A stretch of DNA of 64,000 nt from CALBPI01 sp942491885 (GCA_942491885.1 CALOCQ010000010.1:29355-93354); one strand, 5' to 3'. Positions 25,079-34,076 are shown, counted from the first letter of the stretch. Translations and numbers: made by a program. The notes: generated from the sequence alone by a model not told the origin.

Positions 25079-26665
25079 ATGAGCCGATGGATTGTCTTTA
25101 TCACTCTGATCGGTCTGGCGGCCTGTCATGACGCGACGGTGCCCGCAGACCATAACGCAGTCGCCGAAACGCAACCGCAACGACCAACATTCAGCCTGAC
25201 CACGAGCGAGGCGTATGACATAGCAGCGATTGGCAGTTACGCGAATGTGCATCAGGCGATTTACGATCACATCGATGCCAGCCAGCAAGGCCACCTTGCC
25301 GCGATCCAGCGCTGGCTGCGCCAACCGTCAATCTCGGCGCAGAACGTGGGCGTGACAGAAATGGCGGAAATGCTGCGTAACGATCTCGAGGCGATCGGTT
25401 TTAGCGAAACGACGCTGGTGCCTACCAAGGGCCACCCGGGCGTTTGGGGCTACTATGACGCCGGTGCTGAAACGACGCTCGTGCTGTATATGATGTACGA
25501 CGTCCAGCCCGTGAACCCGGACGACTGGCAGAGTCCGCCGTTTGACGCCGAGCTCATCGACCACGAGCTTGGCAAGGTGTTGATGGCGCGCGGCGCGACG
25601 AATCAGAAAGGCCCGCAGCGCGCATTCCTCAATGCACTCGAATCGATTATTGCGGTCAACGGTACACTGCCCGTCAATATCATGGTGGCGGCAGAGGGAG
25701 AAGAGGAACTCGGCTCGCCAAACTACCCGCAGATTGTCGATGCCTATGAGGCGCGTCTAAAGACTGCCGATGCGGTGCTATTTCCATTCAATTCCCAATC
25801 GCCCGATGGCGACGTGTCTTTCTTGCTGGGCGTCAAAGGCATCATTTACTTCGAACTCATCGCCAATGGTGGCGAGTGGGGCGGGCCGGCCGTCGCGGAA
25901 ATTCACGGCTCCTACAAGGCGATCGTTGACTCGCCGGTATGGCAGCTTGTGCAGGCGCTGGCGTCGTTGACAACGCCCGATGGCAACACGATCCGTGTGC
26001 CGGGGTACTACGACGGTGTCCGTCCGCCGAGCGACGAAGAGTCGCGGCTGATCAATGCGAGTGTCGAGGATCGCAATGATCGACAAATGCAGGAATCATT
26101 CGGTGTCAGTCGATGGATTGACGGCAAGACCGGTACCGACGCGGTCGTCGAGTTGCTGTTCCAACCGACATTGAATATCGATGGTATTTACGGCGGCTAC
26201 ACCGGCGAGGGCACGAAGACGATCCTGCCGCACCGCGCGGTCGCAAAAGTGGATTCGCGGCTGCCACCGGGCCTCGACCCGGACGTGTCACTGGCGAAGA
26301 TCCGGGCGCATCTCGACGATGAGGGTTTTTCGGACGTAGTGATGCGTAAAATGTCGGCCTACCCCGCCGCGCAAACTTCGATCGAGGCGCCCGCGGTTAA
26401 GGCCGCCGTTTCGGTGTTTTCGAAATACGCCGGCAACGTTCGCATCCAGCCGCGCATCGCCGGCAGCGCGCCGTTTTATCAATTCACCGATCGCCTGGGC
26501 CTGCCTATGGTGCCGGCGGGACTGGGTTTCGGTACCGGCGCACATGCGCCCAACGAAATCATGTTGATCTATCCGGCTGACGGCGTCGCTGCGGCGGGAC
26601 TGGCGGAGATCGAAAAAGGCTATGTCGATTTCGTGTTTGCGCTGGCCGGTGACCAGGCGCGCTGA
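25079..26665 (+). CDS. M20-family peptidase-like lipoprotein with altered metal ligands
   Basis: 528 aa. The start at 25079 has GGAG nine bases upstream and directly gives a lipoprotein signal (LIGLAAC, lipidation Cys about residue 16). The fold is that of M20 metallopeptidases: LYMMYDVQP where the family has LYGHYDVQP, GATNQKGP where it has GATDDKGP, then GEEELGSPN and a C-terminal HAPNE. Thus the first zinc His is Met139 and the bridging Asp is Asn175, while the Glu pair and last His remain. It may be a subfamily with a different metal site or a non-hydrolytic protein. It diverges from the barrel gene. Confidence 0.85.
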   Translation: MSRWIVFITLIGLAACHDATVPADHNAVAETQPQRPTFSLTTSEAYDIAAIGSYANVHQAIYDHIDASQQGHLAAIQRWLRQPSISAQNVGVTEMAEMLRNDLEAIGFSETTLVPTKGHPGVWGYYDAGAETTLVLYMMYDVQPVNPDDWQSPPFDAELIDHELGKVLMARGATNQKGPQRAFLNALESIIAVNGTLPVNIMVAAEGEEELGSPNYPQIVDAYEARLKTADAVLFPFNSQSPDGDVSFLLGVKGIIYFELIANGGEWGGPAVAEIHGSYKAIVDSPVWQLVQALASLTTPDGNTIRVPGYYDGVRPPSDEESRLINASVEDRNDRQMQESFGVSRWIDGKTGTDAVVELLFQPTLNIDGIYGGYTGEGTKTILPHRAVAKVDSRLPPGLDPDVSLAKIRAHLDDEGFSDVVMRKMSAYPAAQTSIEAPAVKAAVSVFSKYAGNVRIQPRIAGSAPFYQFTDRLGLPMVPAGLGFGTGAHAPNEIMLIYPADGVAAAGLAEIEKGYVDFVFALAGDQAR

Positions 26666-26673
26666 GGCGTGGG

Positions 26674-27276
26674 CTAGTTAGGGTTGCCTGTGGCAGCGCG
26701 TAGTTCACCGAGCACCGCGAGTACGTCTGCGCGACTGTGATTTTCGCGCCAACGGACGTAGGGCCGGCGGGAATCGCCTGCCGCGTGCAGCGTTACGTCA
26801 TTGGCCGCATAGATCATGCGAATCTGATCGGGCGTTACGGCGAAGTAGCCGCTAAGCGCTCCTGCGACGGGCCGACGGAAAGGCGACTCACTCAGGCCGA
26901 CGCCCCGCGCATGCCATGCGCTTGCGCTAAGTTGCATGGGCTCGCCGTCAACGAGTACGACCAGATCTGCGAATGCAGCGCTTTCGTCTTGTCCTTTCGC
27001 ATCAGCCATCGTGCTCCAGATGCCCAGCCACAAGTAATATTGATGGTTGCCCATACGATTGACCATCAGCGGTGCAACCTGCAGGTAATCGCGCGCATAG
27101 GCGGCACGGCCGGGTTCACTGCGAAAAAATACGTCCGGCGAGCTGATTGTCATGTAGCTGGCACCGGTGAATTCATCCAGATTCTGATTCGCGCCCGTGC
27201 GGACCGACGAGCAACCAATGAGTGCAAGCGTGCCGATAAGGCAGGTCAGATATCTCAGGCAGGCAGGTCGAATCAC
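26674..27276 (-). CDS. predicted lipoprotein of unknown function
   Basis: 200 aa. N-terminal lipoprotein signal with lipobox ALIGC (Cys about residue 22). The mature part has mixed alpha/beta character, many aromatic residues (YYLWLGIWST near 80-90) and no Cys-His motif. I do not recognise the family. It is the last gene of the minus-strand cytochrome operon, 10 nt after the SPOR-TPR-barrel gene, and may be an outer-membrane accessory of that system (inference from position). Confidence 0.7.
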   Translation of the reverse strand: MIRPACLRYLTCLIGTLALIGCSSVRTGANQNLDEFTGASYMTISSPDVFFRSEPGRAAYARDYLQVAPLMVNRMGNHQYYLWLGIWSTMADAKGQDESAAFADLVVLVDGEPMQLSASAWHARGVGLSESPFRRPVAGALSGYFAVTPDQIRMIYAANDVTLHAAGDSRRPYVRWRENHSRADVLAVLGELRAATGNPN

Positions 27277-27286
27277 GGCGAAAATC

Positions 27287-29386
27287 CTAGTAGATGAGCT
27301 GATAGCCGAGCATGACGTAGTTCGAGTCGCGGTCGATGTCTCCGCTGGCCGTCGTGCGGCTGGCTATCTGCCGGCCTGCCTCGAATTCGACGCGTACATT
27401 GCGACCGCTGCGCCACAATGCGCGCAGGCCTGGCGTGAATATCCACTCATCGCTCTGGTCCGATTTGATTTGTCGATAGTCGACACGTAAGCGGGGACTC
27501 AGGAAAAAACTGCGCCGCAGTGGCCAACGGTTATTCAGGTTCAGCGTATAGACGCGTGTCGTTGACGAGTCCGCATAACGCACCCCACTTACATAGATGT
27601 CGCCTTGCTTGAACAGGCTGCTCGCGACGAGGCTGGTGGAAAAATACTGATAGCTGTTTTCTGCCTGGCCCGGCACACCGCCGGAATCCGGCGTGGCTGC
27701 GATGTCGGTATTGGTTGCGTTCATATTCAATTGCAAACGCGGCGTTAACGGGCTGGACACGCCTACCGTCATTGTCGTTGCTTCCGGCGCGCGATCCAGT
27801 GCGAGTTGGCGTAGCTCTTCCTCAGTAAACAGCACCGCAAGCTCGTCGAACGAATCGACCTGTTGCCCCATCATTGCATTGCCAATACTCAGGAACTGGC
27901 TGCGTCTTCGGTCGACAATACCGCTTATCGTCAGCCCGGAATTTGATCGCCATGCGCCTTGCACGAACAGCCCACCCATCTCCTGGAATGCAGTGTCATA
28001 GTCCATCTGACCCCAGAGGCTAAGTGACTCGGAAAAATATCTTAGCTCGGTGCCGACGACCTGCCGGTCAACCATGCCGTCGATCGTTTGCTGTAGTGCG
28101 AATACACCGACGTTAACGCGTTCGTCGAGCAGGTCCCGATTGGCACTGATGCCGTAAAATACCCGCGAGTTGTCTGCGCCGCGGGTAGCCGAATACACGG
28201 GGCGACCAGCCACCGCATCGAGTTCCCAGCGATCGCCTAATCGATAGTCGACGTTGATGCCATCGAAGCGGCCGAGTACGCCGCCCGAGTTGCGCGACTG
28301 TCGACCAATCCGGGTGCCCAGGCCGGTGGCGCTGTCGCGCAGGTCGGCGTAGGCATATGACAGGCGAAGGTCGTTGGCGCTGGTTTGCGATTGGTCGAGC
28401 AGATCGTGGCGGTAGCCTGCGGTGATGCGGCTCGAAAAATCAAAGCGCTCACCGCGGCGTCTGGCGTCGACGCTGATGTCGGAGAACACCGCCGATTGAC
28501 TGACGATTGCGTCGTTGTCAGCGAATTGGTTCTCGTCGCGCCGATAGCGCTGCGCAAGGAAACTGGCGATTTGCCAGTCGCCACCGCTAGCCACCGTACC
28601 GCCACTGTTTGTCGTTGCCGTTGCCGGTGCCGCCCCGTTGGTGTGAGCCGCGATTAACGCTGCGAGTCGTTGTTCCACGCGCGCCGCCGCGTCATGTGCG
28701 GGGTAGTTGGCGAGGAATCGTTCGTATTCGGCCTTGGCATGCGCGACCTGGTTGTTTTTCTGACGTGCCAGTCCAAGATATTCCTGAGCCTGCGGGTGAT
28801 GCGTTGTCTCCGGTTGCTGCAGCACCTTGGTGAAAATCTGGATCGCGACCGACAGCTGGCCGGCCATCATTGCGTTGCGGCCATCGGCCATTAATGAGGC
28901 CAGCGCGTCGTCGTCCAGTGTTCTGGTACTGGCCTGCTTGATGGCGGGCGGCGCAGCGGGTTGGACAACAGCGGGCAGGGTATCGGACGACGACGCTTTC
29001 GCCTGTGCGATCCAGGCTCCGGGGTAGTCCTGGCGGACCGCCTCGAGGGCATCATTCGCCTCGGCGAGCGATCCGAAGACGCCGAGCTGTACCCGATACC
29101 AGGTGCGCCCGTCGAGCCGGGTTGTCTCGATCATCACCCGTTTGCCATCGACAGCAGGACTGATGAGAAGGTCGGCCTGCGTCGGTATGCGTTGCATCGA
29201 GGCGAGATTGATGACGTAGCGACGCGCGCCCGGTGTTGATCGCTTGACCAGCCGGGTTACGCGCGGTGGCCCATCGGGTTGGTGTTCCTGCACCAGTGGC
29301 GCACCGTCGGCCAAAGCGAGCTGTATCGGCAGCACACAGCACATCAGAATGACCGTGCTGGTATGTGGTCGTCGTGGCGCTCGCAT
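27287..29386 (-). CDS. SPOR-TPR outer-membrane beta-barrel protein
   Basis: 699 aa from the ATG at 29386, five bases after the upstream cytochrome gene; a longer frame overlaps that gene. Order: signal peptide (about 1-27), SPOR-like domain (RTWYRVQLGVFGSLAEAND, about 75-125), TPR region (NAMMAGQLSVAIQIFTKVL through VEQRLAALI, about 155-225), then about 450 residues with alternating polar/aromatic strands ending in LGYQLIY, typical of an outer-membrane barrel. SPOR usually binds denuded peptidoglycan, so the protein could link wall and outer membrane. Its place beside two multihaem cytochromes suggests a porin-like sheath or partner, but it is not recognisably MtrB/PioB. Confidence 0.72.
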   Translation of the reverse strand: MRAPRRPHTSTVILMCCVLPIQLALADGAPLVQEHQPDGPPRVTRLVKRSTPGARRYVINLASMQRIPTQADLLISPAVDGKRVMIETTRLDGRTWYRVQLGVFGSLAEANDALEAVRQDYPGAWIAQAKASSSDTLPAVVQPAAPPAIKQASTRTLDDDALASLMADGRNAMMAGQLSVAIQIFTKVLQQPETTHHPQAQEYLGLARQKNNQVAHAKAEYERFLANYPAHDAAARVEQRLAALIAAHTNGAAPATATTNSGGTVASGGDWQIASFLAQRYRRDENQFADNDAIVSQSAVFSDISVDARRRGERFDFSSRITAGYRHDLLDQSQTSANDLRLSYAYADLRDSATGLGTRIGRQSRNSGGVLGRFDGINVDYRLGDRWELDAVAGRPVYSATRGADNSRVFYGISANRDLLDERVNVGVFALQQTIDGMVDRQVVGTELRYFSESLSLWGQMDYDTAFQEMGGLFVQGAWRSNSGLTISGIVDRRRSQFLSIGNAMMGQQVDSFDELAVLFTEEELRQLALDRAPEATTMTVGVSSPLTPRLQLNMNATNTDIAATPDSGGVPGQAENSYQYFSTSLVASSLFKQGDIYVSGVRYADSSTTRVYTLNLNNRWPLRRSFFLSPRLRVDYRQIKSDQSDEWIFTPGLRALWRSGRNVRVEFEAGRQIASRTTASGDIDRDSNYVMLGYQLIY

Positions 29387-29390
29387 CGTG

Positions 29391-30737
29391 CTAGAACTCC
29401 CCACTTGAAATGCGGTGCTCGGGTCCCGGGCGATTTTCCTTGATCGTGGTCTCCGTGCTGTCGTTATAGATGTGGCACGAGCCTGAGCAATCCTGCAGTT
29501 CGCCAAGCGTGTAGCGTACATCCGGATTTTCATATTTTTTGTGCGGGCCAGGCTCAAAATCGTTTGCGTGGCAGCCGGCACAGTTGGGCTGGTAGGCGGG
29601 TGCACGCCAATTGATGATGGCATTGTTGGCGCTGTGGCAATCGGTGCAGGCAAGATTGCCGCGATGATCCAGCGGCTCATATCCGAGCGCGAGGTGGCGA
29701 TAGGTATGAGGTACCCACGCGGTCGTCAGGTGGCAGTCGTTGCACTCCTGCATCGTGATGAAATGGTCCGGCGTCTTCGGTGTCGCCGAGCTGCCATCGT
29801 GGCAGGACGTACATGACCCCAGGACCTGCGTGTGATCGACACGCGTTGCCGGCGTCCATGTCACCGGGCTATGGCAGTCCTCGCACACATCGGTCGTCAG
29901 GATGTGCATCGGGCTCTTGCCGGTGGCATCGCGACCGTTATGGCAGCTCACGCAGTTGCCGGTGACGTTGGTGTGATCGAAGGTCGCCGGTAGCCAGGCA
30001 ACCGTTGTATGACAATCGTCGCAGTTGTCGCCGCTGGCGATGTGGGTCGGATGTTTGCCGGTGGCGTCGCTGCCATTGTGGCAGGAGACGCAACTGCCGA
30101 GCACCTGCATGTGATCCATTGCGATGGCCGGTTCCCAGAATGCGTTGCTATGGCAGTCCTCGCACACATCGGTCGTCAGGATGTGCATCGGGCTCTTGCC
30201 GGTGGCATCGCGACCGTTATGGCAGCTCACGCAGTTGCCGGTGACGTTGGTGTGATCGAAGCGTGCGGGCTCCCATGCCGTTGAGGAATGGCAGTCGTCG
30301 CATTGATCGCTTGATTGAATATGTGTCGGCGTCTTGCCCGTTGCGTTGATGCCGTTATGACATGAGCCGCAACTGCCCATCACCGCGGTATGGTCCATGT
30401 ATGGAATCGCGTTCCAGCTGGATGTCGTATGGCAGTCGGCGCACTGCTGTGTTGTCGCTACATGATTCGGTGGTTTCATGGACGCGACGATGCGTGCGTT
30501 GGGTCCGTGGCATGACGCACAGTCCGGGCTGGTCGCGGCGAACGTACCGCCTGTGTGGCAGCCCTGGCAGGTAACCGTGGAATGCGCGCCGTCAAGCGGG
30601 AAGCCGGTGCTGAAGTGATCGAAGCGCTCCTGGGCGAGCGAGTTTGTGTTGATGGCAGACAGCAGGATCAGTGCCAGCAGCGCAAGCCAGCGCGGCATGG
30701 CCTGACGGGCCTTCAGGTTTCGTGATTTGCAGATCAT
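29391..30737 (-). CDS. multihaem c-type cytochrome (15 CXXCH plus one CX3CH)
   Basis: 448 aa from the ATG at 30737, whose ATGA overlaps the stop of the 21-haem gene. A signal peptide covers about residues 1-37 (hydrophobic LALLALILLSA; cleavage near SLAQ). I count 15 CXXCH motifs and a final CSGSCH that could bind haem as CX3CH. They are arranged in a repeating C-x-D-C-H ... F/VDHT-x-V-x-G-x-C-x-S-C-H-N-G-x-x-A-T-G-K-x-P-x-H unit of about 45-50 residues. Such regular arrays form haem wires in the periplasm or at the cell surface. An internal 115-bp DNA duplication is noted separately. Confidence 0.9.
   Translation of the reverse strand: MICKSRNLKARQAMPRWLALLALILLSAINTNSLAQERFDHFSTGFPLDGAHSTVTCQGCHTGGTFAATSPDCASCHGPNARIVASMKPPNHVATTQQCADCHTTSSWNAIPYMDHTAVMGSCGSCHNGINATGKTPTHIQSSDQCDDCHSSTAWEPARFDHTNVTGNCVSCHNGRDATGKSPMHILTTDVCEDCHSNAFWEPAIAMDHMQVLGSCVSCHNGSDATGKHPTHIASGDNCDDCHTTVAWLPATFDHTNVTGNCVSCHNGRDATGKSPMHILTTDVCEDCHSPVTWTPATRVDHTQVLGSCTSCHDGSSATPKTPDHFITMQECNDCHLTTAWVPHTYRHLALGYEPLDHRGNLACTDCHSANNAIINWRAPAYQPNCAGCHANDFEPGPHKKYENPDVRYTLGELQDCSGSCHIYNDSTETTIKENRPGPEHRISSGEF
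29868..29982 (-). repeat. 115-bp perfect direct repeat, copy 1
   Basis: Identical over 115 bp to 30147-30261, offset 279 bp (93 codons, in frame). It encodes VCEDC, CVSCHNGRDATGK and KSPMHILTTD of the multihaem cytochrome. Flanking sequence differs, while other repeat units of the gene are diverged at DNA level, so these two copies look recently duplicated or homogenised. Confidence 0.97.
30147..30261 (-). repeat. 115-bp perfect direct repeat, copy 2
   Basis: Second copy of the repeat at 29868-29982, inside the same cytochrome gene and in the same frame. Unequal recombination between the copies would add or remove a 93-residue, four-haem step. Confidence 0.97.
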
Positions 30738-32299
30738 CGTATCGCCCTGACGTCGCGGAAGGAATCGGCAGAATGGCAGCGGGCGCAATCTTCGCCGAAC
30801 TCCCCATCGTGTACGTCGTCGGCGCGATGACAGCTTCCGCAGGATTGCGAGCCGCCTTTCATCGCGGTGAGAGACTGGCGGTGACAACTGTTGCAGCTCA
30901 CCTCGGCGTGCGCGCCGGAAAGTGCGAAATCGCTTTGACGGTTATGATCAAAGCGCCAATTTTCCCAGTCGACCGGCGTGTGGCAGGTCGCGCAGTCCGG
31001 CGTAAAGCGATTGTCGTGCGGATCTTCGTCGGCATGACAATCGACGCAGGCGCTTGGTGCATCAAGAAAAGCCTGAGTTTCGTGACAGGACTGGCATTCA
31101 ACTTCGGCATGGTTGCCCAGTAACGGAAATGCCGTGAAGTCATGATCGAACAGGACCTGATCGAGCCAGCCAATCTCGTTATGGCAGGTCTGGCAGTCCT
31201 CGCCTTCCTGACCCTTGTGAACGTCGTCTGCCGCGTGGCAGCTGTAACAATCCTCGGCCAGGGCAACTTCGAATACCGGTTCGACGTGACAGGACTCACA
31301 CGTTGCGTCGCGGTGCGCGCCGGCGAGTATGAATCCGGTGTCAGTGGCATGATCGAAGGTTGTCGACTCCCATTCCTCATCGCTGTGACAGGTTTCGCAG
31401 TTGGGCCCGAAGTGGCGGTCGTGCGCGTCGTCCTGCTCGTGACAGGAAACGCAGGTTCGCTCGAGTCGGTCAGAAAAAGGATCGTCGCTGTGGCAGCTGG
31501 TGCAGTTGAGATCGGCATGGCCACCCGTCAATCCGAACAGCGTGTCGCGATTGTGATCGAAGGTGGTGTCCGTCCAATCAACTGTGTTGTGGCAACGGTC
31601 GCACTGGTCACCACTGCGCCCGTCATGCGCATCATCTTCCTTGTGGCAACCCACGCAGGTGGTCGGCGCATTCTGGAATGTCGAGTCGGCGTGACAATCG
31701 AGACAGCCTGTACTCGCGTGGGCGCCTAGCAACGGGTAGTCGGTCAGGTCGTGGTCGAACTCTGCATCAAGCCAGGACTCGACGGTGTGGCAATCCTGGC
31801 AGCTTTCGCCCAGAAACGTTTCATGTGCATCGTCCGCTTGATGGCAATCGATACACTGTCCCGGCGCCTCACGGTACAGGGTATTTTCGACATGGCAGCT
31901 TTCGCACTGCACATCGGCGTGTTTGCCAAGCAATTCGAAATCGGTGAAACGGTGATCGAATGTAGCCTCATCAAATTTCACTATCGTTGCGTCGCGGCCT
32001 TCGTGGTCAGTATGACAGCTGGCGCATGTCATGCTGCTCGCAGACGGATCCCTGCCGTGAAAGCCTGTCGAGCTGTCAAGGTCTGCACCAACGTCTTCAT
32101 GGCACACGACACACAGTTTTTGCTGGGCGCCACGATCAAATTTCTGGTGGCAGGAGCTGCACTCCGACTCGACCTCCGCATGGCCTTCGATGACTTTACC
32201 GGGCATAACCAGCGACTCCAGCGTGCCGGCTCGTGCGTCGCTTGTTGTCATCAGTAAAACGGTCATTACAAGTCCAAAAGTGATCCTGATCGATGTCAT
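30734..32299 (-). CDS. 21-haem c-type cytochrome
   Basis: 521 aa with a signal peptide (about 1-24, ending DARA). I count 21 CXXCH motifs, one per about 24 mature residues. The repeat unit is roughly GxHAxxxCxSCH, then CxxCHxxDDAHDxxxGxxCxxCH, then xxWxxxxFDH, giving three haems per about 70 residues and extra His residues (FDH, DDxH) for bis-His ligation. Many acidic residues suggest a soluble periplasmic protein. It follows the multi-His membrane protein gene by 19 nt and overlaps the next cytochrome gene, so all are co-expressed. The terminal acceptor is unknown. Confidence 0.93.
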   Translation of the reverse strand: MTSIRITFGLVMTVLLMTTSDARAGTLESLVMPGKVIEGHAEVESECSSCHQKFDRGAQQKLCVVCHEDVGADLDSSTGFHGRDPSASSMTCASCHTDHEGRDATIVKFDEATFDHRFTDFELLGKHADVQCESCHVENTLYREAPGQCIDCHQADDAHETFLGESCQDCHTVESWLDAEFDHDLTDYPLLGAHASTGCLDCHADSTFQNAPTTCVGCHKEDDAHDGRSGDQCDRCHNTVDWTDTTFDHNRDTLFGLTGGHADLNCTSCHSDDPFSDRLERTCVSCHEQDDAHDRHFGPNCETCHSDEEWESTTFDHATDTGFILAGAHRDATCESCHVEPVFEVALAEDCYSCHAADDVHKGQEGEDCQTCHNEIGWLDQVLFDHDFTAFPLLGNHAEVECQSCHETQAFLDAPSACVDCHADEDPHDNRFTPDCATCHTPVDWENWRFDHNRQSDFALSGAHAEVSCNSCHRQSLTAMKGGSQSCGSCHRADDVHDGEFGEDCARCHSADSFRDVRAIR

Positions 32300-32318
32300 G
32301 AAGCGTGCTTATGAATGC

Positions 32319-33203
32319 CTAATACATGTGTACGGCGAGTACATGAAACAGCGCCGACAAAATCATCATGAAAAAAATCGGCATATGAAAGACATGCCAG
32401 AGTGCGAACAGACGTTCGTAGAACGAGAACTGCGCAATACGCCCCATCAGTTGCGTGTAGTCACGGATGTAGCGGCGCGCAGCGCGCTTCAGGCGGTCGG
32501 CGTCTTTCGCGACTGCCGCCGATTGTTGGCCACTCGCGGCGAGCTCGCGATGGGCGAGTCGTGACAAAGACCAGCGCGTGTAGCGATGCGTCAGTGTCCA
32601 GCGCAGGCCGCGACGAAAGCCTAGTGAGCCGGACGATTTCTCAGCCTGAAGTTCTGTGGCGATTGTCTCGAGCCGACCAGCCAGTAACGGCATGAGTCGC
32701 GCCAGCCCCTGATTGCTCTCCATTGACGCGGCGAGCTCCTGCTGCAATTCGCGCAGCGAAGTCTTGCGACCATAGAGCCCCTTGTGGATGCGGGCATAAA
32801 AATGCCGCCCGATGATGCCGCTGCCAGCGACCAGCAGCATGCAGAACAGGGCCATCTGGCTGTTGAACGAGCCCAGCTGGAAGTTGCAGTGATAGAGCAC
32901 CAGCAGCGGCCCGTACAGACCAAAGACCATGTGCATGTTGAACCAGTGCCTGGTCTTGCCGAGCCTATGCATGAACCGCCAGCGCTTGCGCAGCGGATAG
33001 AGCAGTAATACGAGCATCAGCGTGCCACCGGCAATACCAAGCCAATAGCCGAGCCCATGTTCGGGCGTAATCCATTCAACGTCACGGAATCGCCAGCCGA
33101 TCGCGATCGATGCGATGGCAACCAGATAGCTGACCGGAATATTTTTGTACCAACGCGGCGTGGCACGCAGCTTTCGCTGCATTGTTTCGGCTTTGGCGAC
33201 CAT
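32319..33203 (-). CDS. multi-His integral membrane protein, possible b-type cytochrome
   Basis: 294 aa; the start has AGGAAG at 8-nt spacing. About five TM segments: 25-42, 57-75, 95-115, 127-145 and 268-292, with a long charged, helical cytoplasmic stretch (about 150-265). Histidines lie at or near the membrane segments: HRLGKTRHWFNMHMVFG and LYHCNF around 88-115, and LWHVFHM, LFHVLAVHMY in the last helix. This resembles cytochrome b/ferric reductase-like quinone or cytochrome redox proteins. It sits directly upstream of the 21-haem gene, where an inner-membrane electron donor would be expected. Haem binding is inferred, not shown. Confidence 0.68.
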   Translation of the reverse strand: MVAKAETMQRKLRATPRWYKNIPVSYLVAIASIAIGWRFRDVEWITPEHGLGYWLGIAGGTLMLVLLLYPLRKRWRFMHRLGKTRHWFNMHMVFGLYGPLLVLYHCNFQLGSFNSQMALFCMLLVAGSGIIGRHFYARIHKGLYGRKTSLRELQQELAASMESNQGLARLMPLLAGRLETIATELQAEKSSGSLGFRRGLRWTLTHRYTRWSLSRLAHRELAASGQQSAAVAKDADRLKRAARRYIRDYTQLMGRIAQFSFYERLFALWHVFHMPIFFMMILSALFHVLAVHMY

Positions 33204-33236
33204 TAGACGCGCTTCCTGATTACAGTTCGCATCACC

Positions 33237-34076
33237 TTAGCCTTCTGTTTCACTATGCAGAGCAAGTTCTACATTCACGGCGACACTGCTGGTATCAACC
33301 CGATTTGAAACGATGTCCTGCATCGCGACGCTGGCATCACCTGTTTTTGATACGCGGGCATAGATGGTGAAGCGTTTATAGCGCGAGGCCTGACCGTCGG
33401 GCAGCATCAGGTTGCTGGTATCCAGGGAGAAGCTGAGCGGCAAACTGGTCGCGGCATATTTGGCGACCGCGATGGGCATCGCCGGGCCGTCGGCTGCGCG
33501 CGCAACAACAAAGATCGTTGCATCCGGCGGTATCATCTGGCGCGCCGCATCATCCGCTACCAGTGTGCCGACGATCCGAAACCCCAGATCCCCTTTGGTG
33601 GTTTTCGCTGACCCGAACAGTAGCTTCTGTTCCAGACTTTGATCAACTGCGCCGCGTTCCGCGGCTTCACGGTAGGCCGCCCGTGCCTGATCGGTATTGC
33701 CGAGGTGATCATAAGACTGGGCCAGCAGCAACCAGTCGCCGCCATCGCCGTCACCCGCACTCAGGCGGGCGGCAAGGCCGTCCACCAGGTTGGAAACCGA
33801 GCCGATTTTTCCGCCTTGCGTGTCGAAGCCCGGGACGGCCGGAACGGCCTTCTCGCTGGCGCGCTGTGATATGCGGTCGTCGTTGCGGTCGCCGGAAAGC
33901 AGGGCGTCCGGTTGCCCGACGCTTGCGTACAGCGCGACAACGGCAAGCGGTATCAACGCAGCGCCGGCAAGTGCCATCCAGCCCACGCGCTTTTCCTTGA
34001 CGAAAGGACGAAGCAACAGGACAAGTGTCGCAACGATACAAACGAAAATGATGAGAACAAAGAAATTAGCGGACAT
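33237..34076 (-). CDS. CcmI-like cytochrome c biogenesis protein
   Basis: 279 aa, start at 34076 with GGAG six bases upstream. Two N-terminal TM segments (about 3-23 and 33-52) are followed by a TPR stretch (LLLAQSYDHLGNTDQARAAYREAAERG, about 130-170). The C-terminal domain has IFVVARAADGPAMPIAVAKY and FTIYARVSKTGDA, the pattern of the CcmI/CcmH C-terminal region. The protein is shorter than typical CcmI. As first gene of the operon that encodes 36-37 haem sites, it may be a dedicated apocytochrome chaperone working with the general Ccm system, whose other genes are not here. Confidence 0.75.
   Translation of the reverse strand: MSANFFVLIIFVCIVATLVLLLRPFVKEKRVGWMALAGAALIPLAVVALYASVGQPDALLSGDRNDDRISQRASEKAVPAVPGFDTQGGKIGSVSNLVDGLAARLSAGDGDGGDWLLLAQSYDHLGNTDQARAAYREAAERGAVDQSLEQKLLFGSAKTTKGDLGFRIVGTLVADDAARQMIPPDATIFVVARAADGPAMPIAVAKYAATSLPLSFSLDTSNLMLPDGQASRYKRFTIYARVSKTGDASVAMQDIVSNRVDTSSVAVNVELALHSETEG

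Noticed and set aside
29868..30261. Possible CRISPR-like or mobile repeat
   Set aside because: Only two 115-bp copies, both inside an in-frame coding repeat of a cytochrome; no spacers or cas genes.
31142..31729. Plus-strand 195-codon frame opposite the 21-haem cytochrome
   Set aside because: Hydrophobic, Val-rich sequence results from the complement of repeated CXXCH codons.
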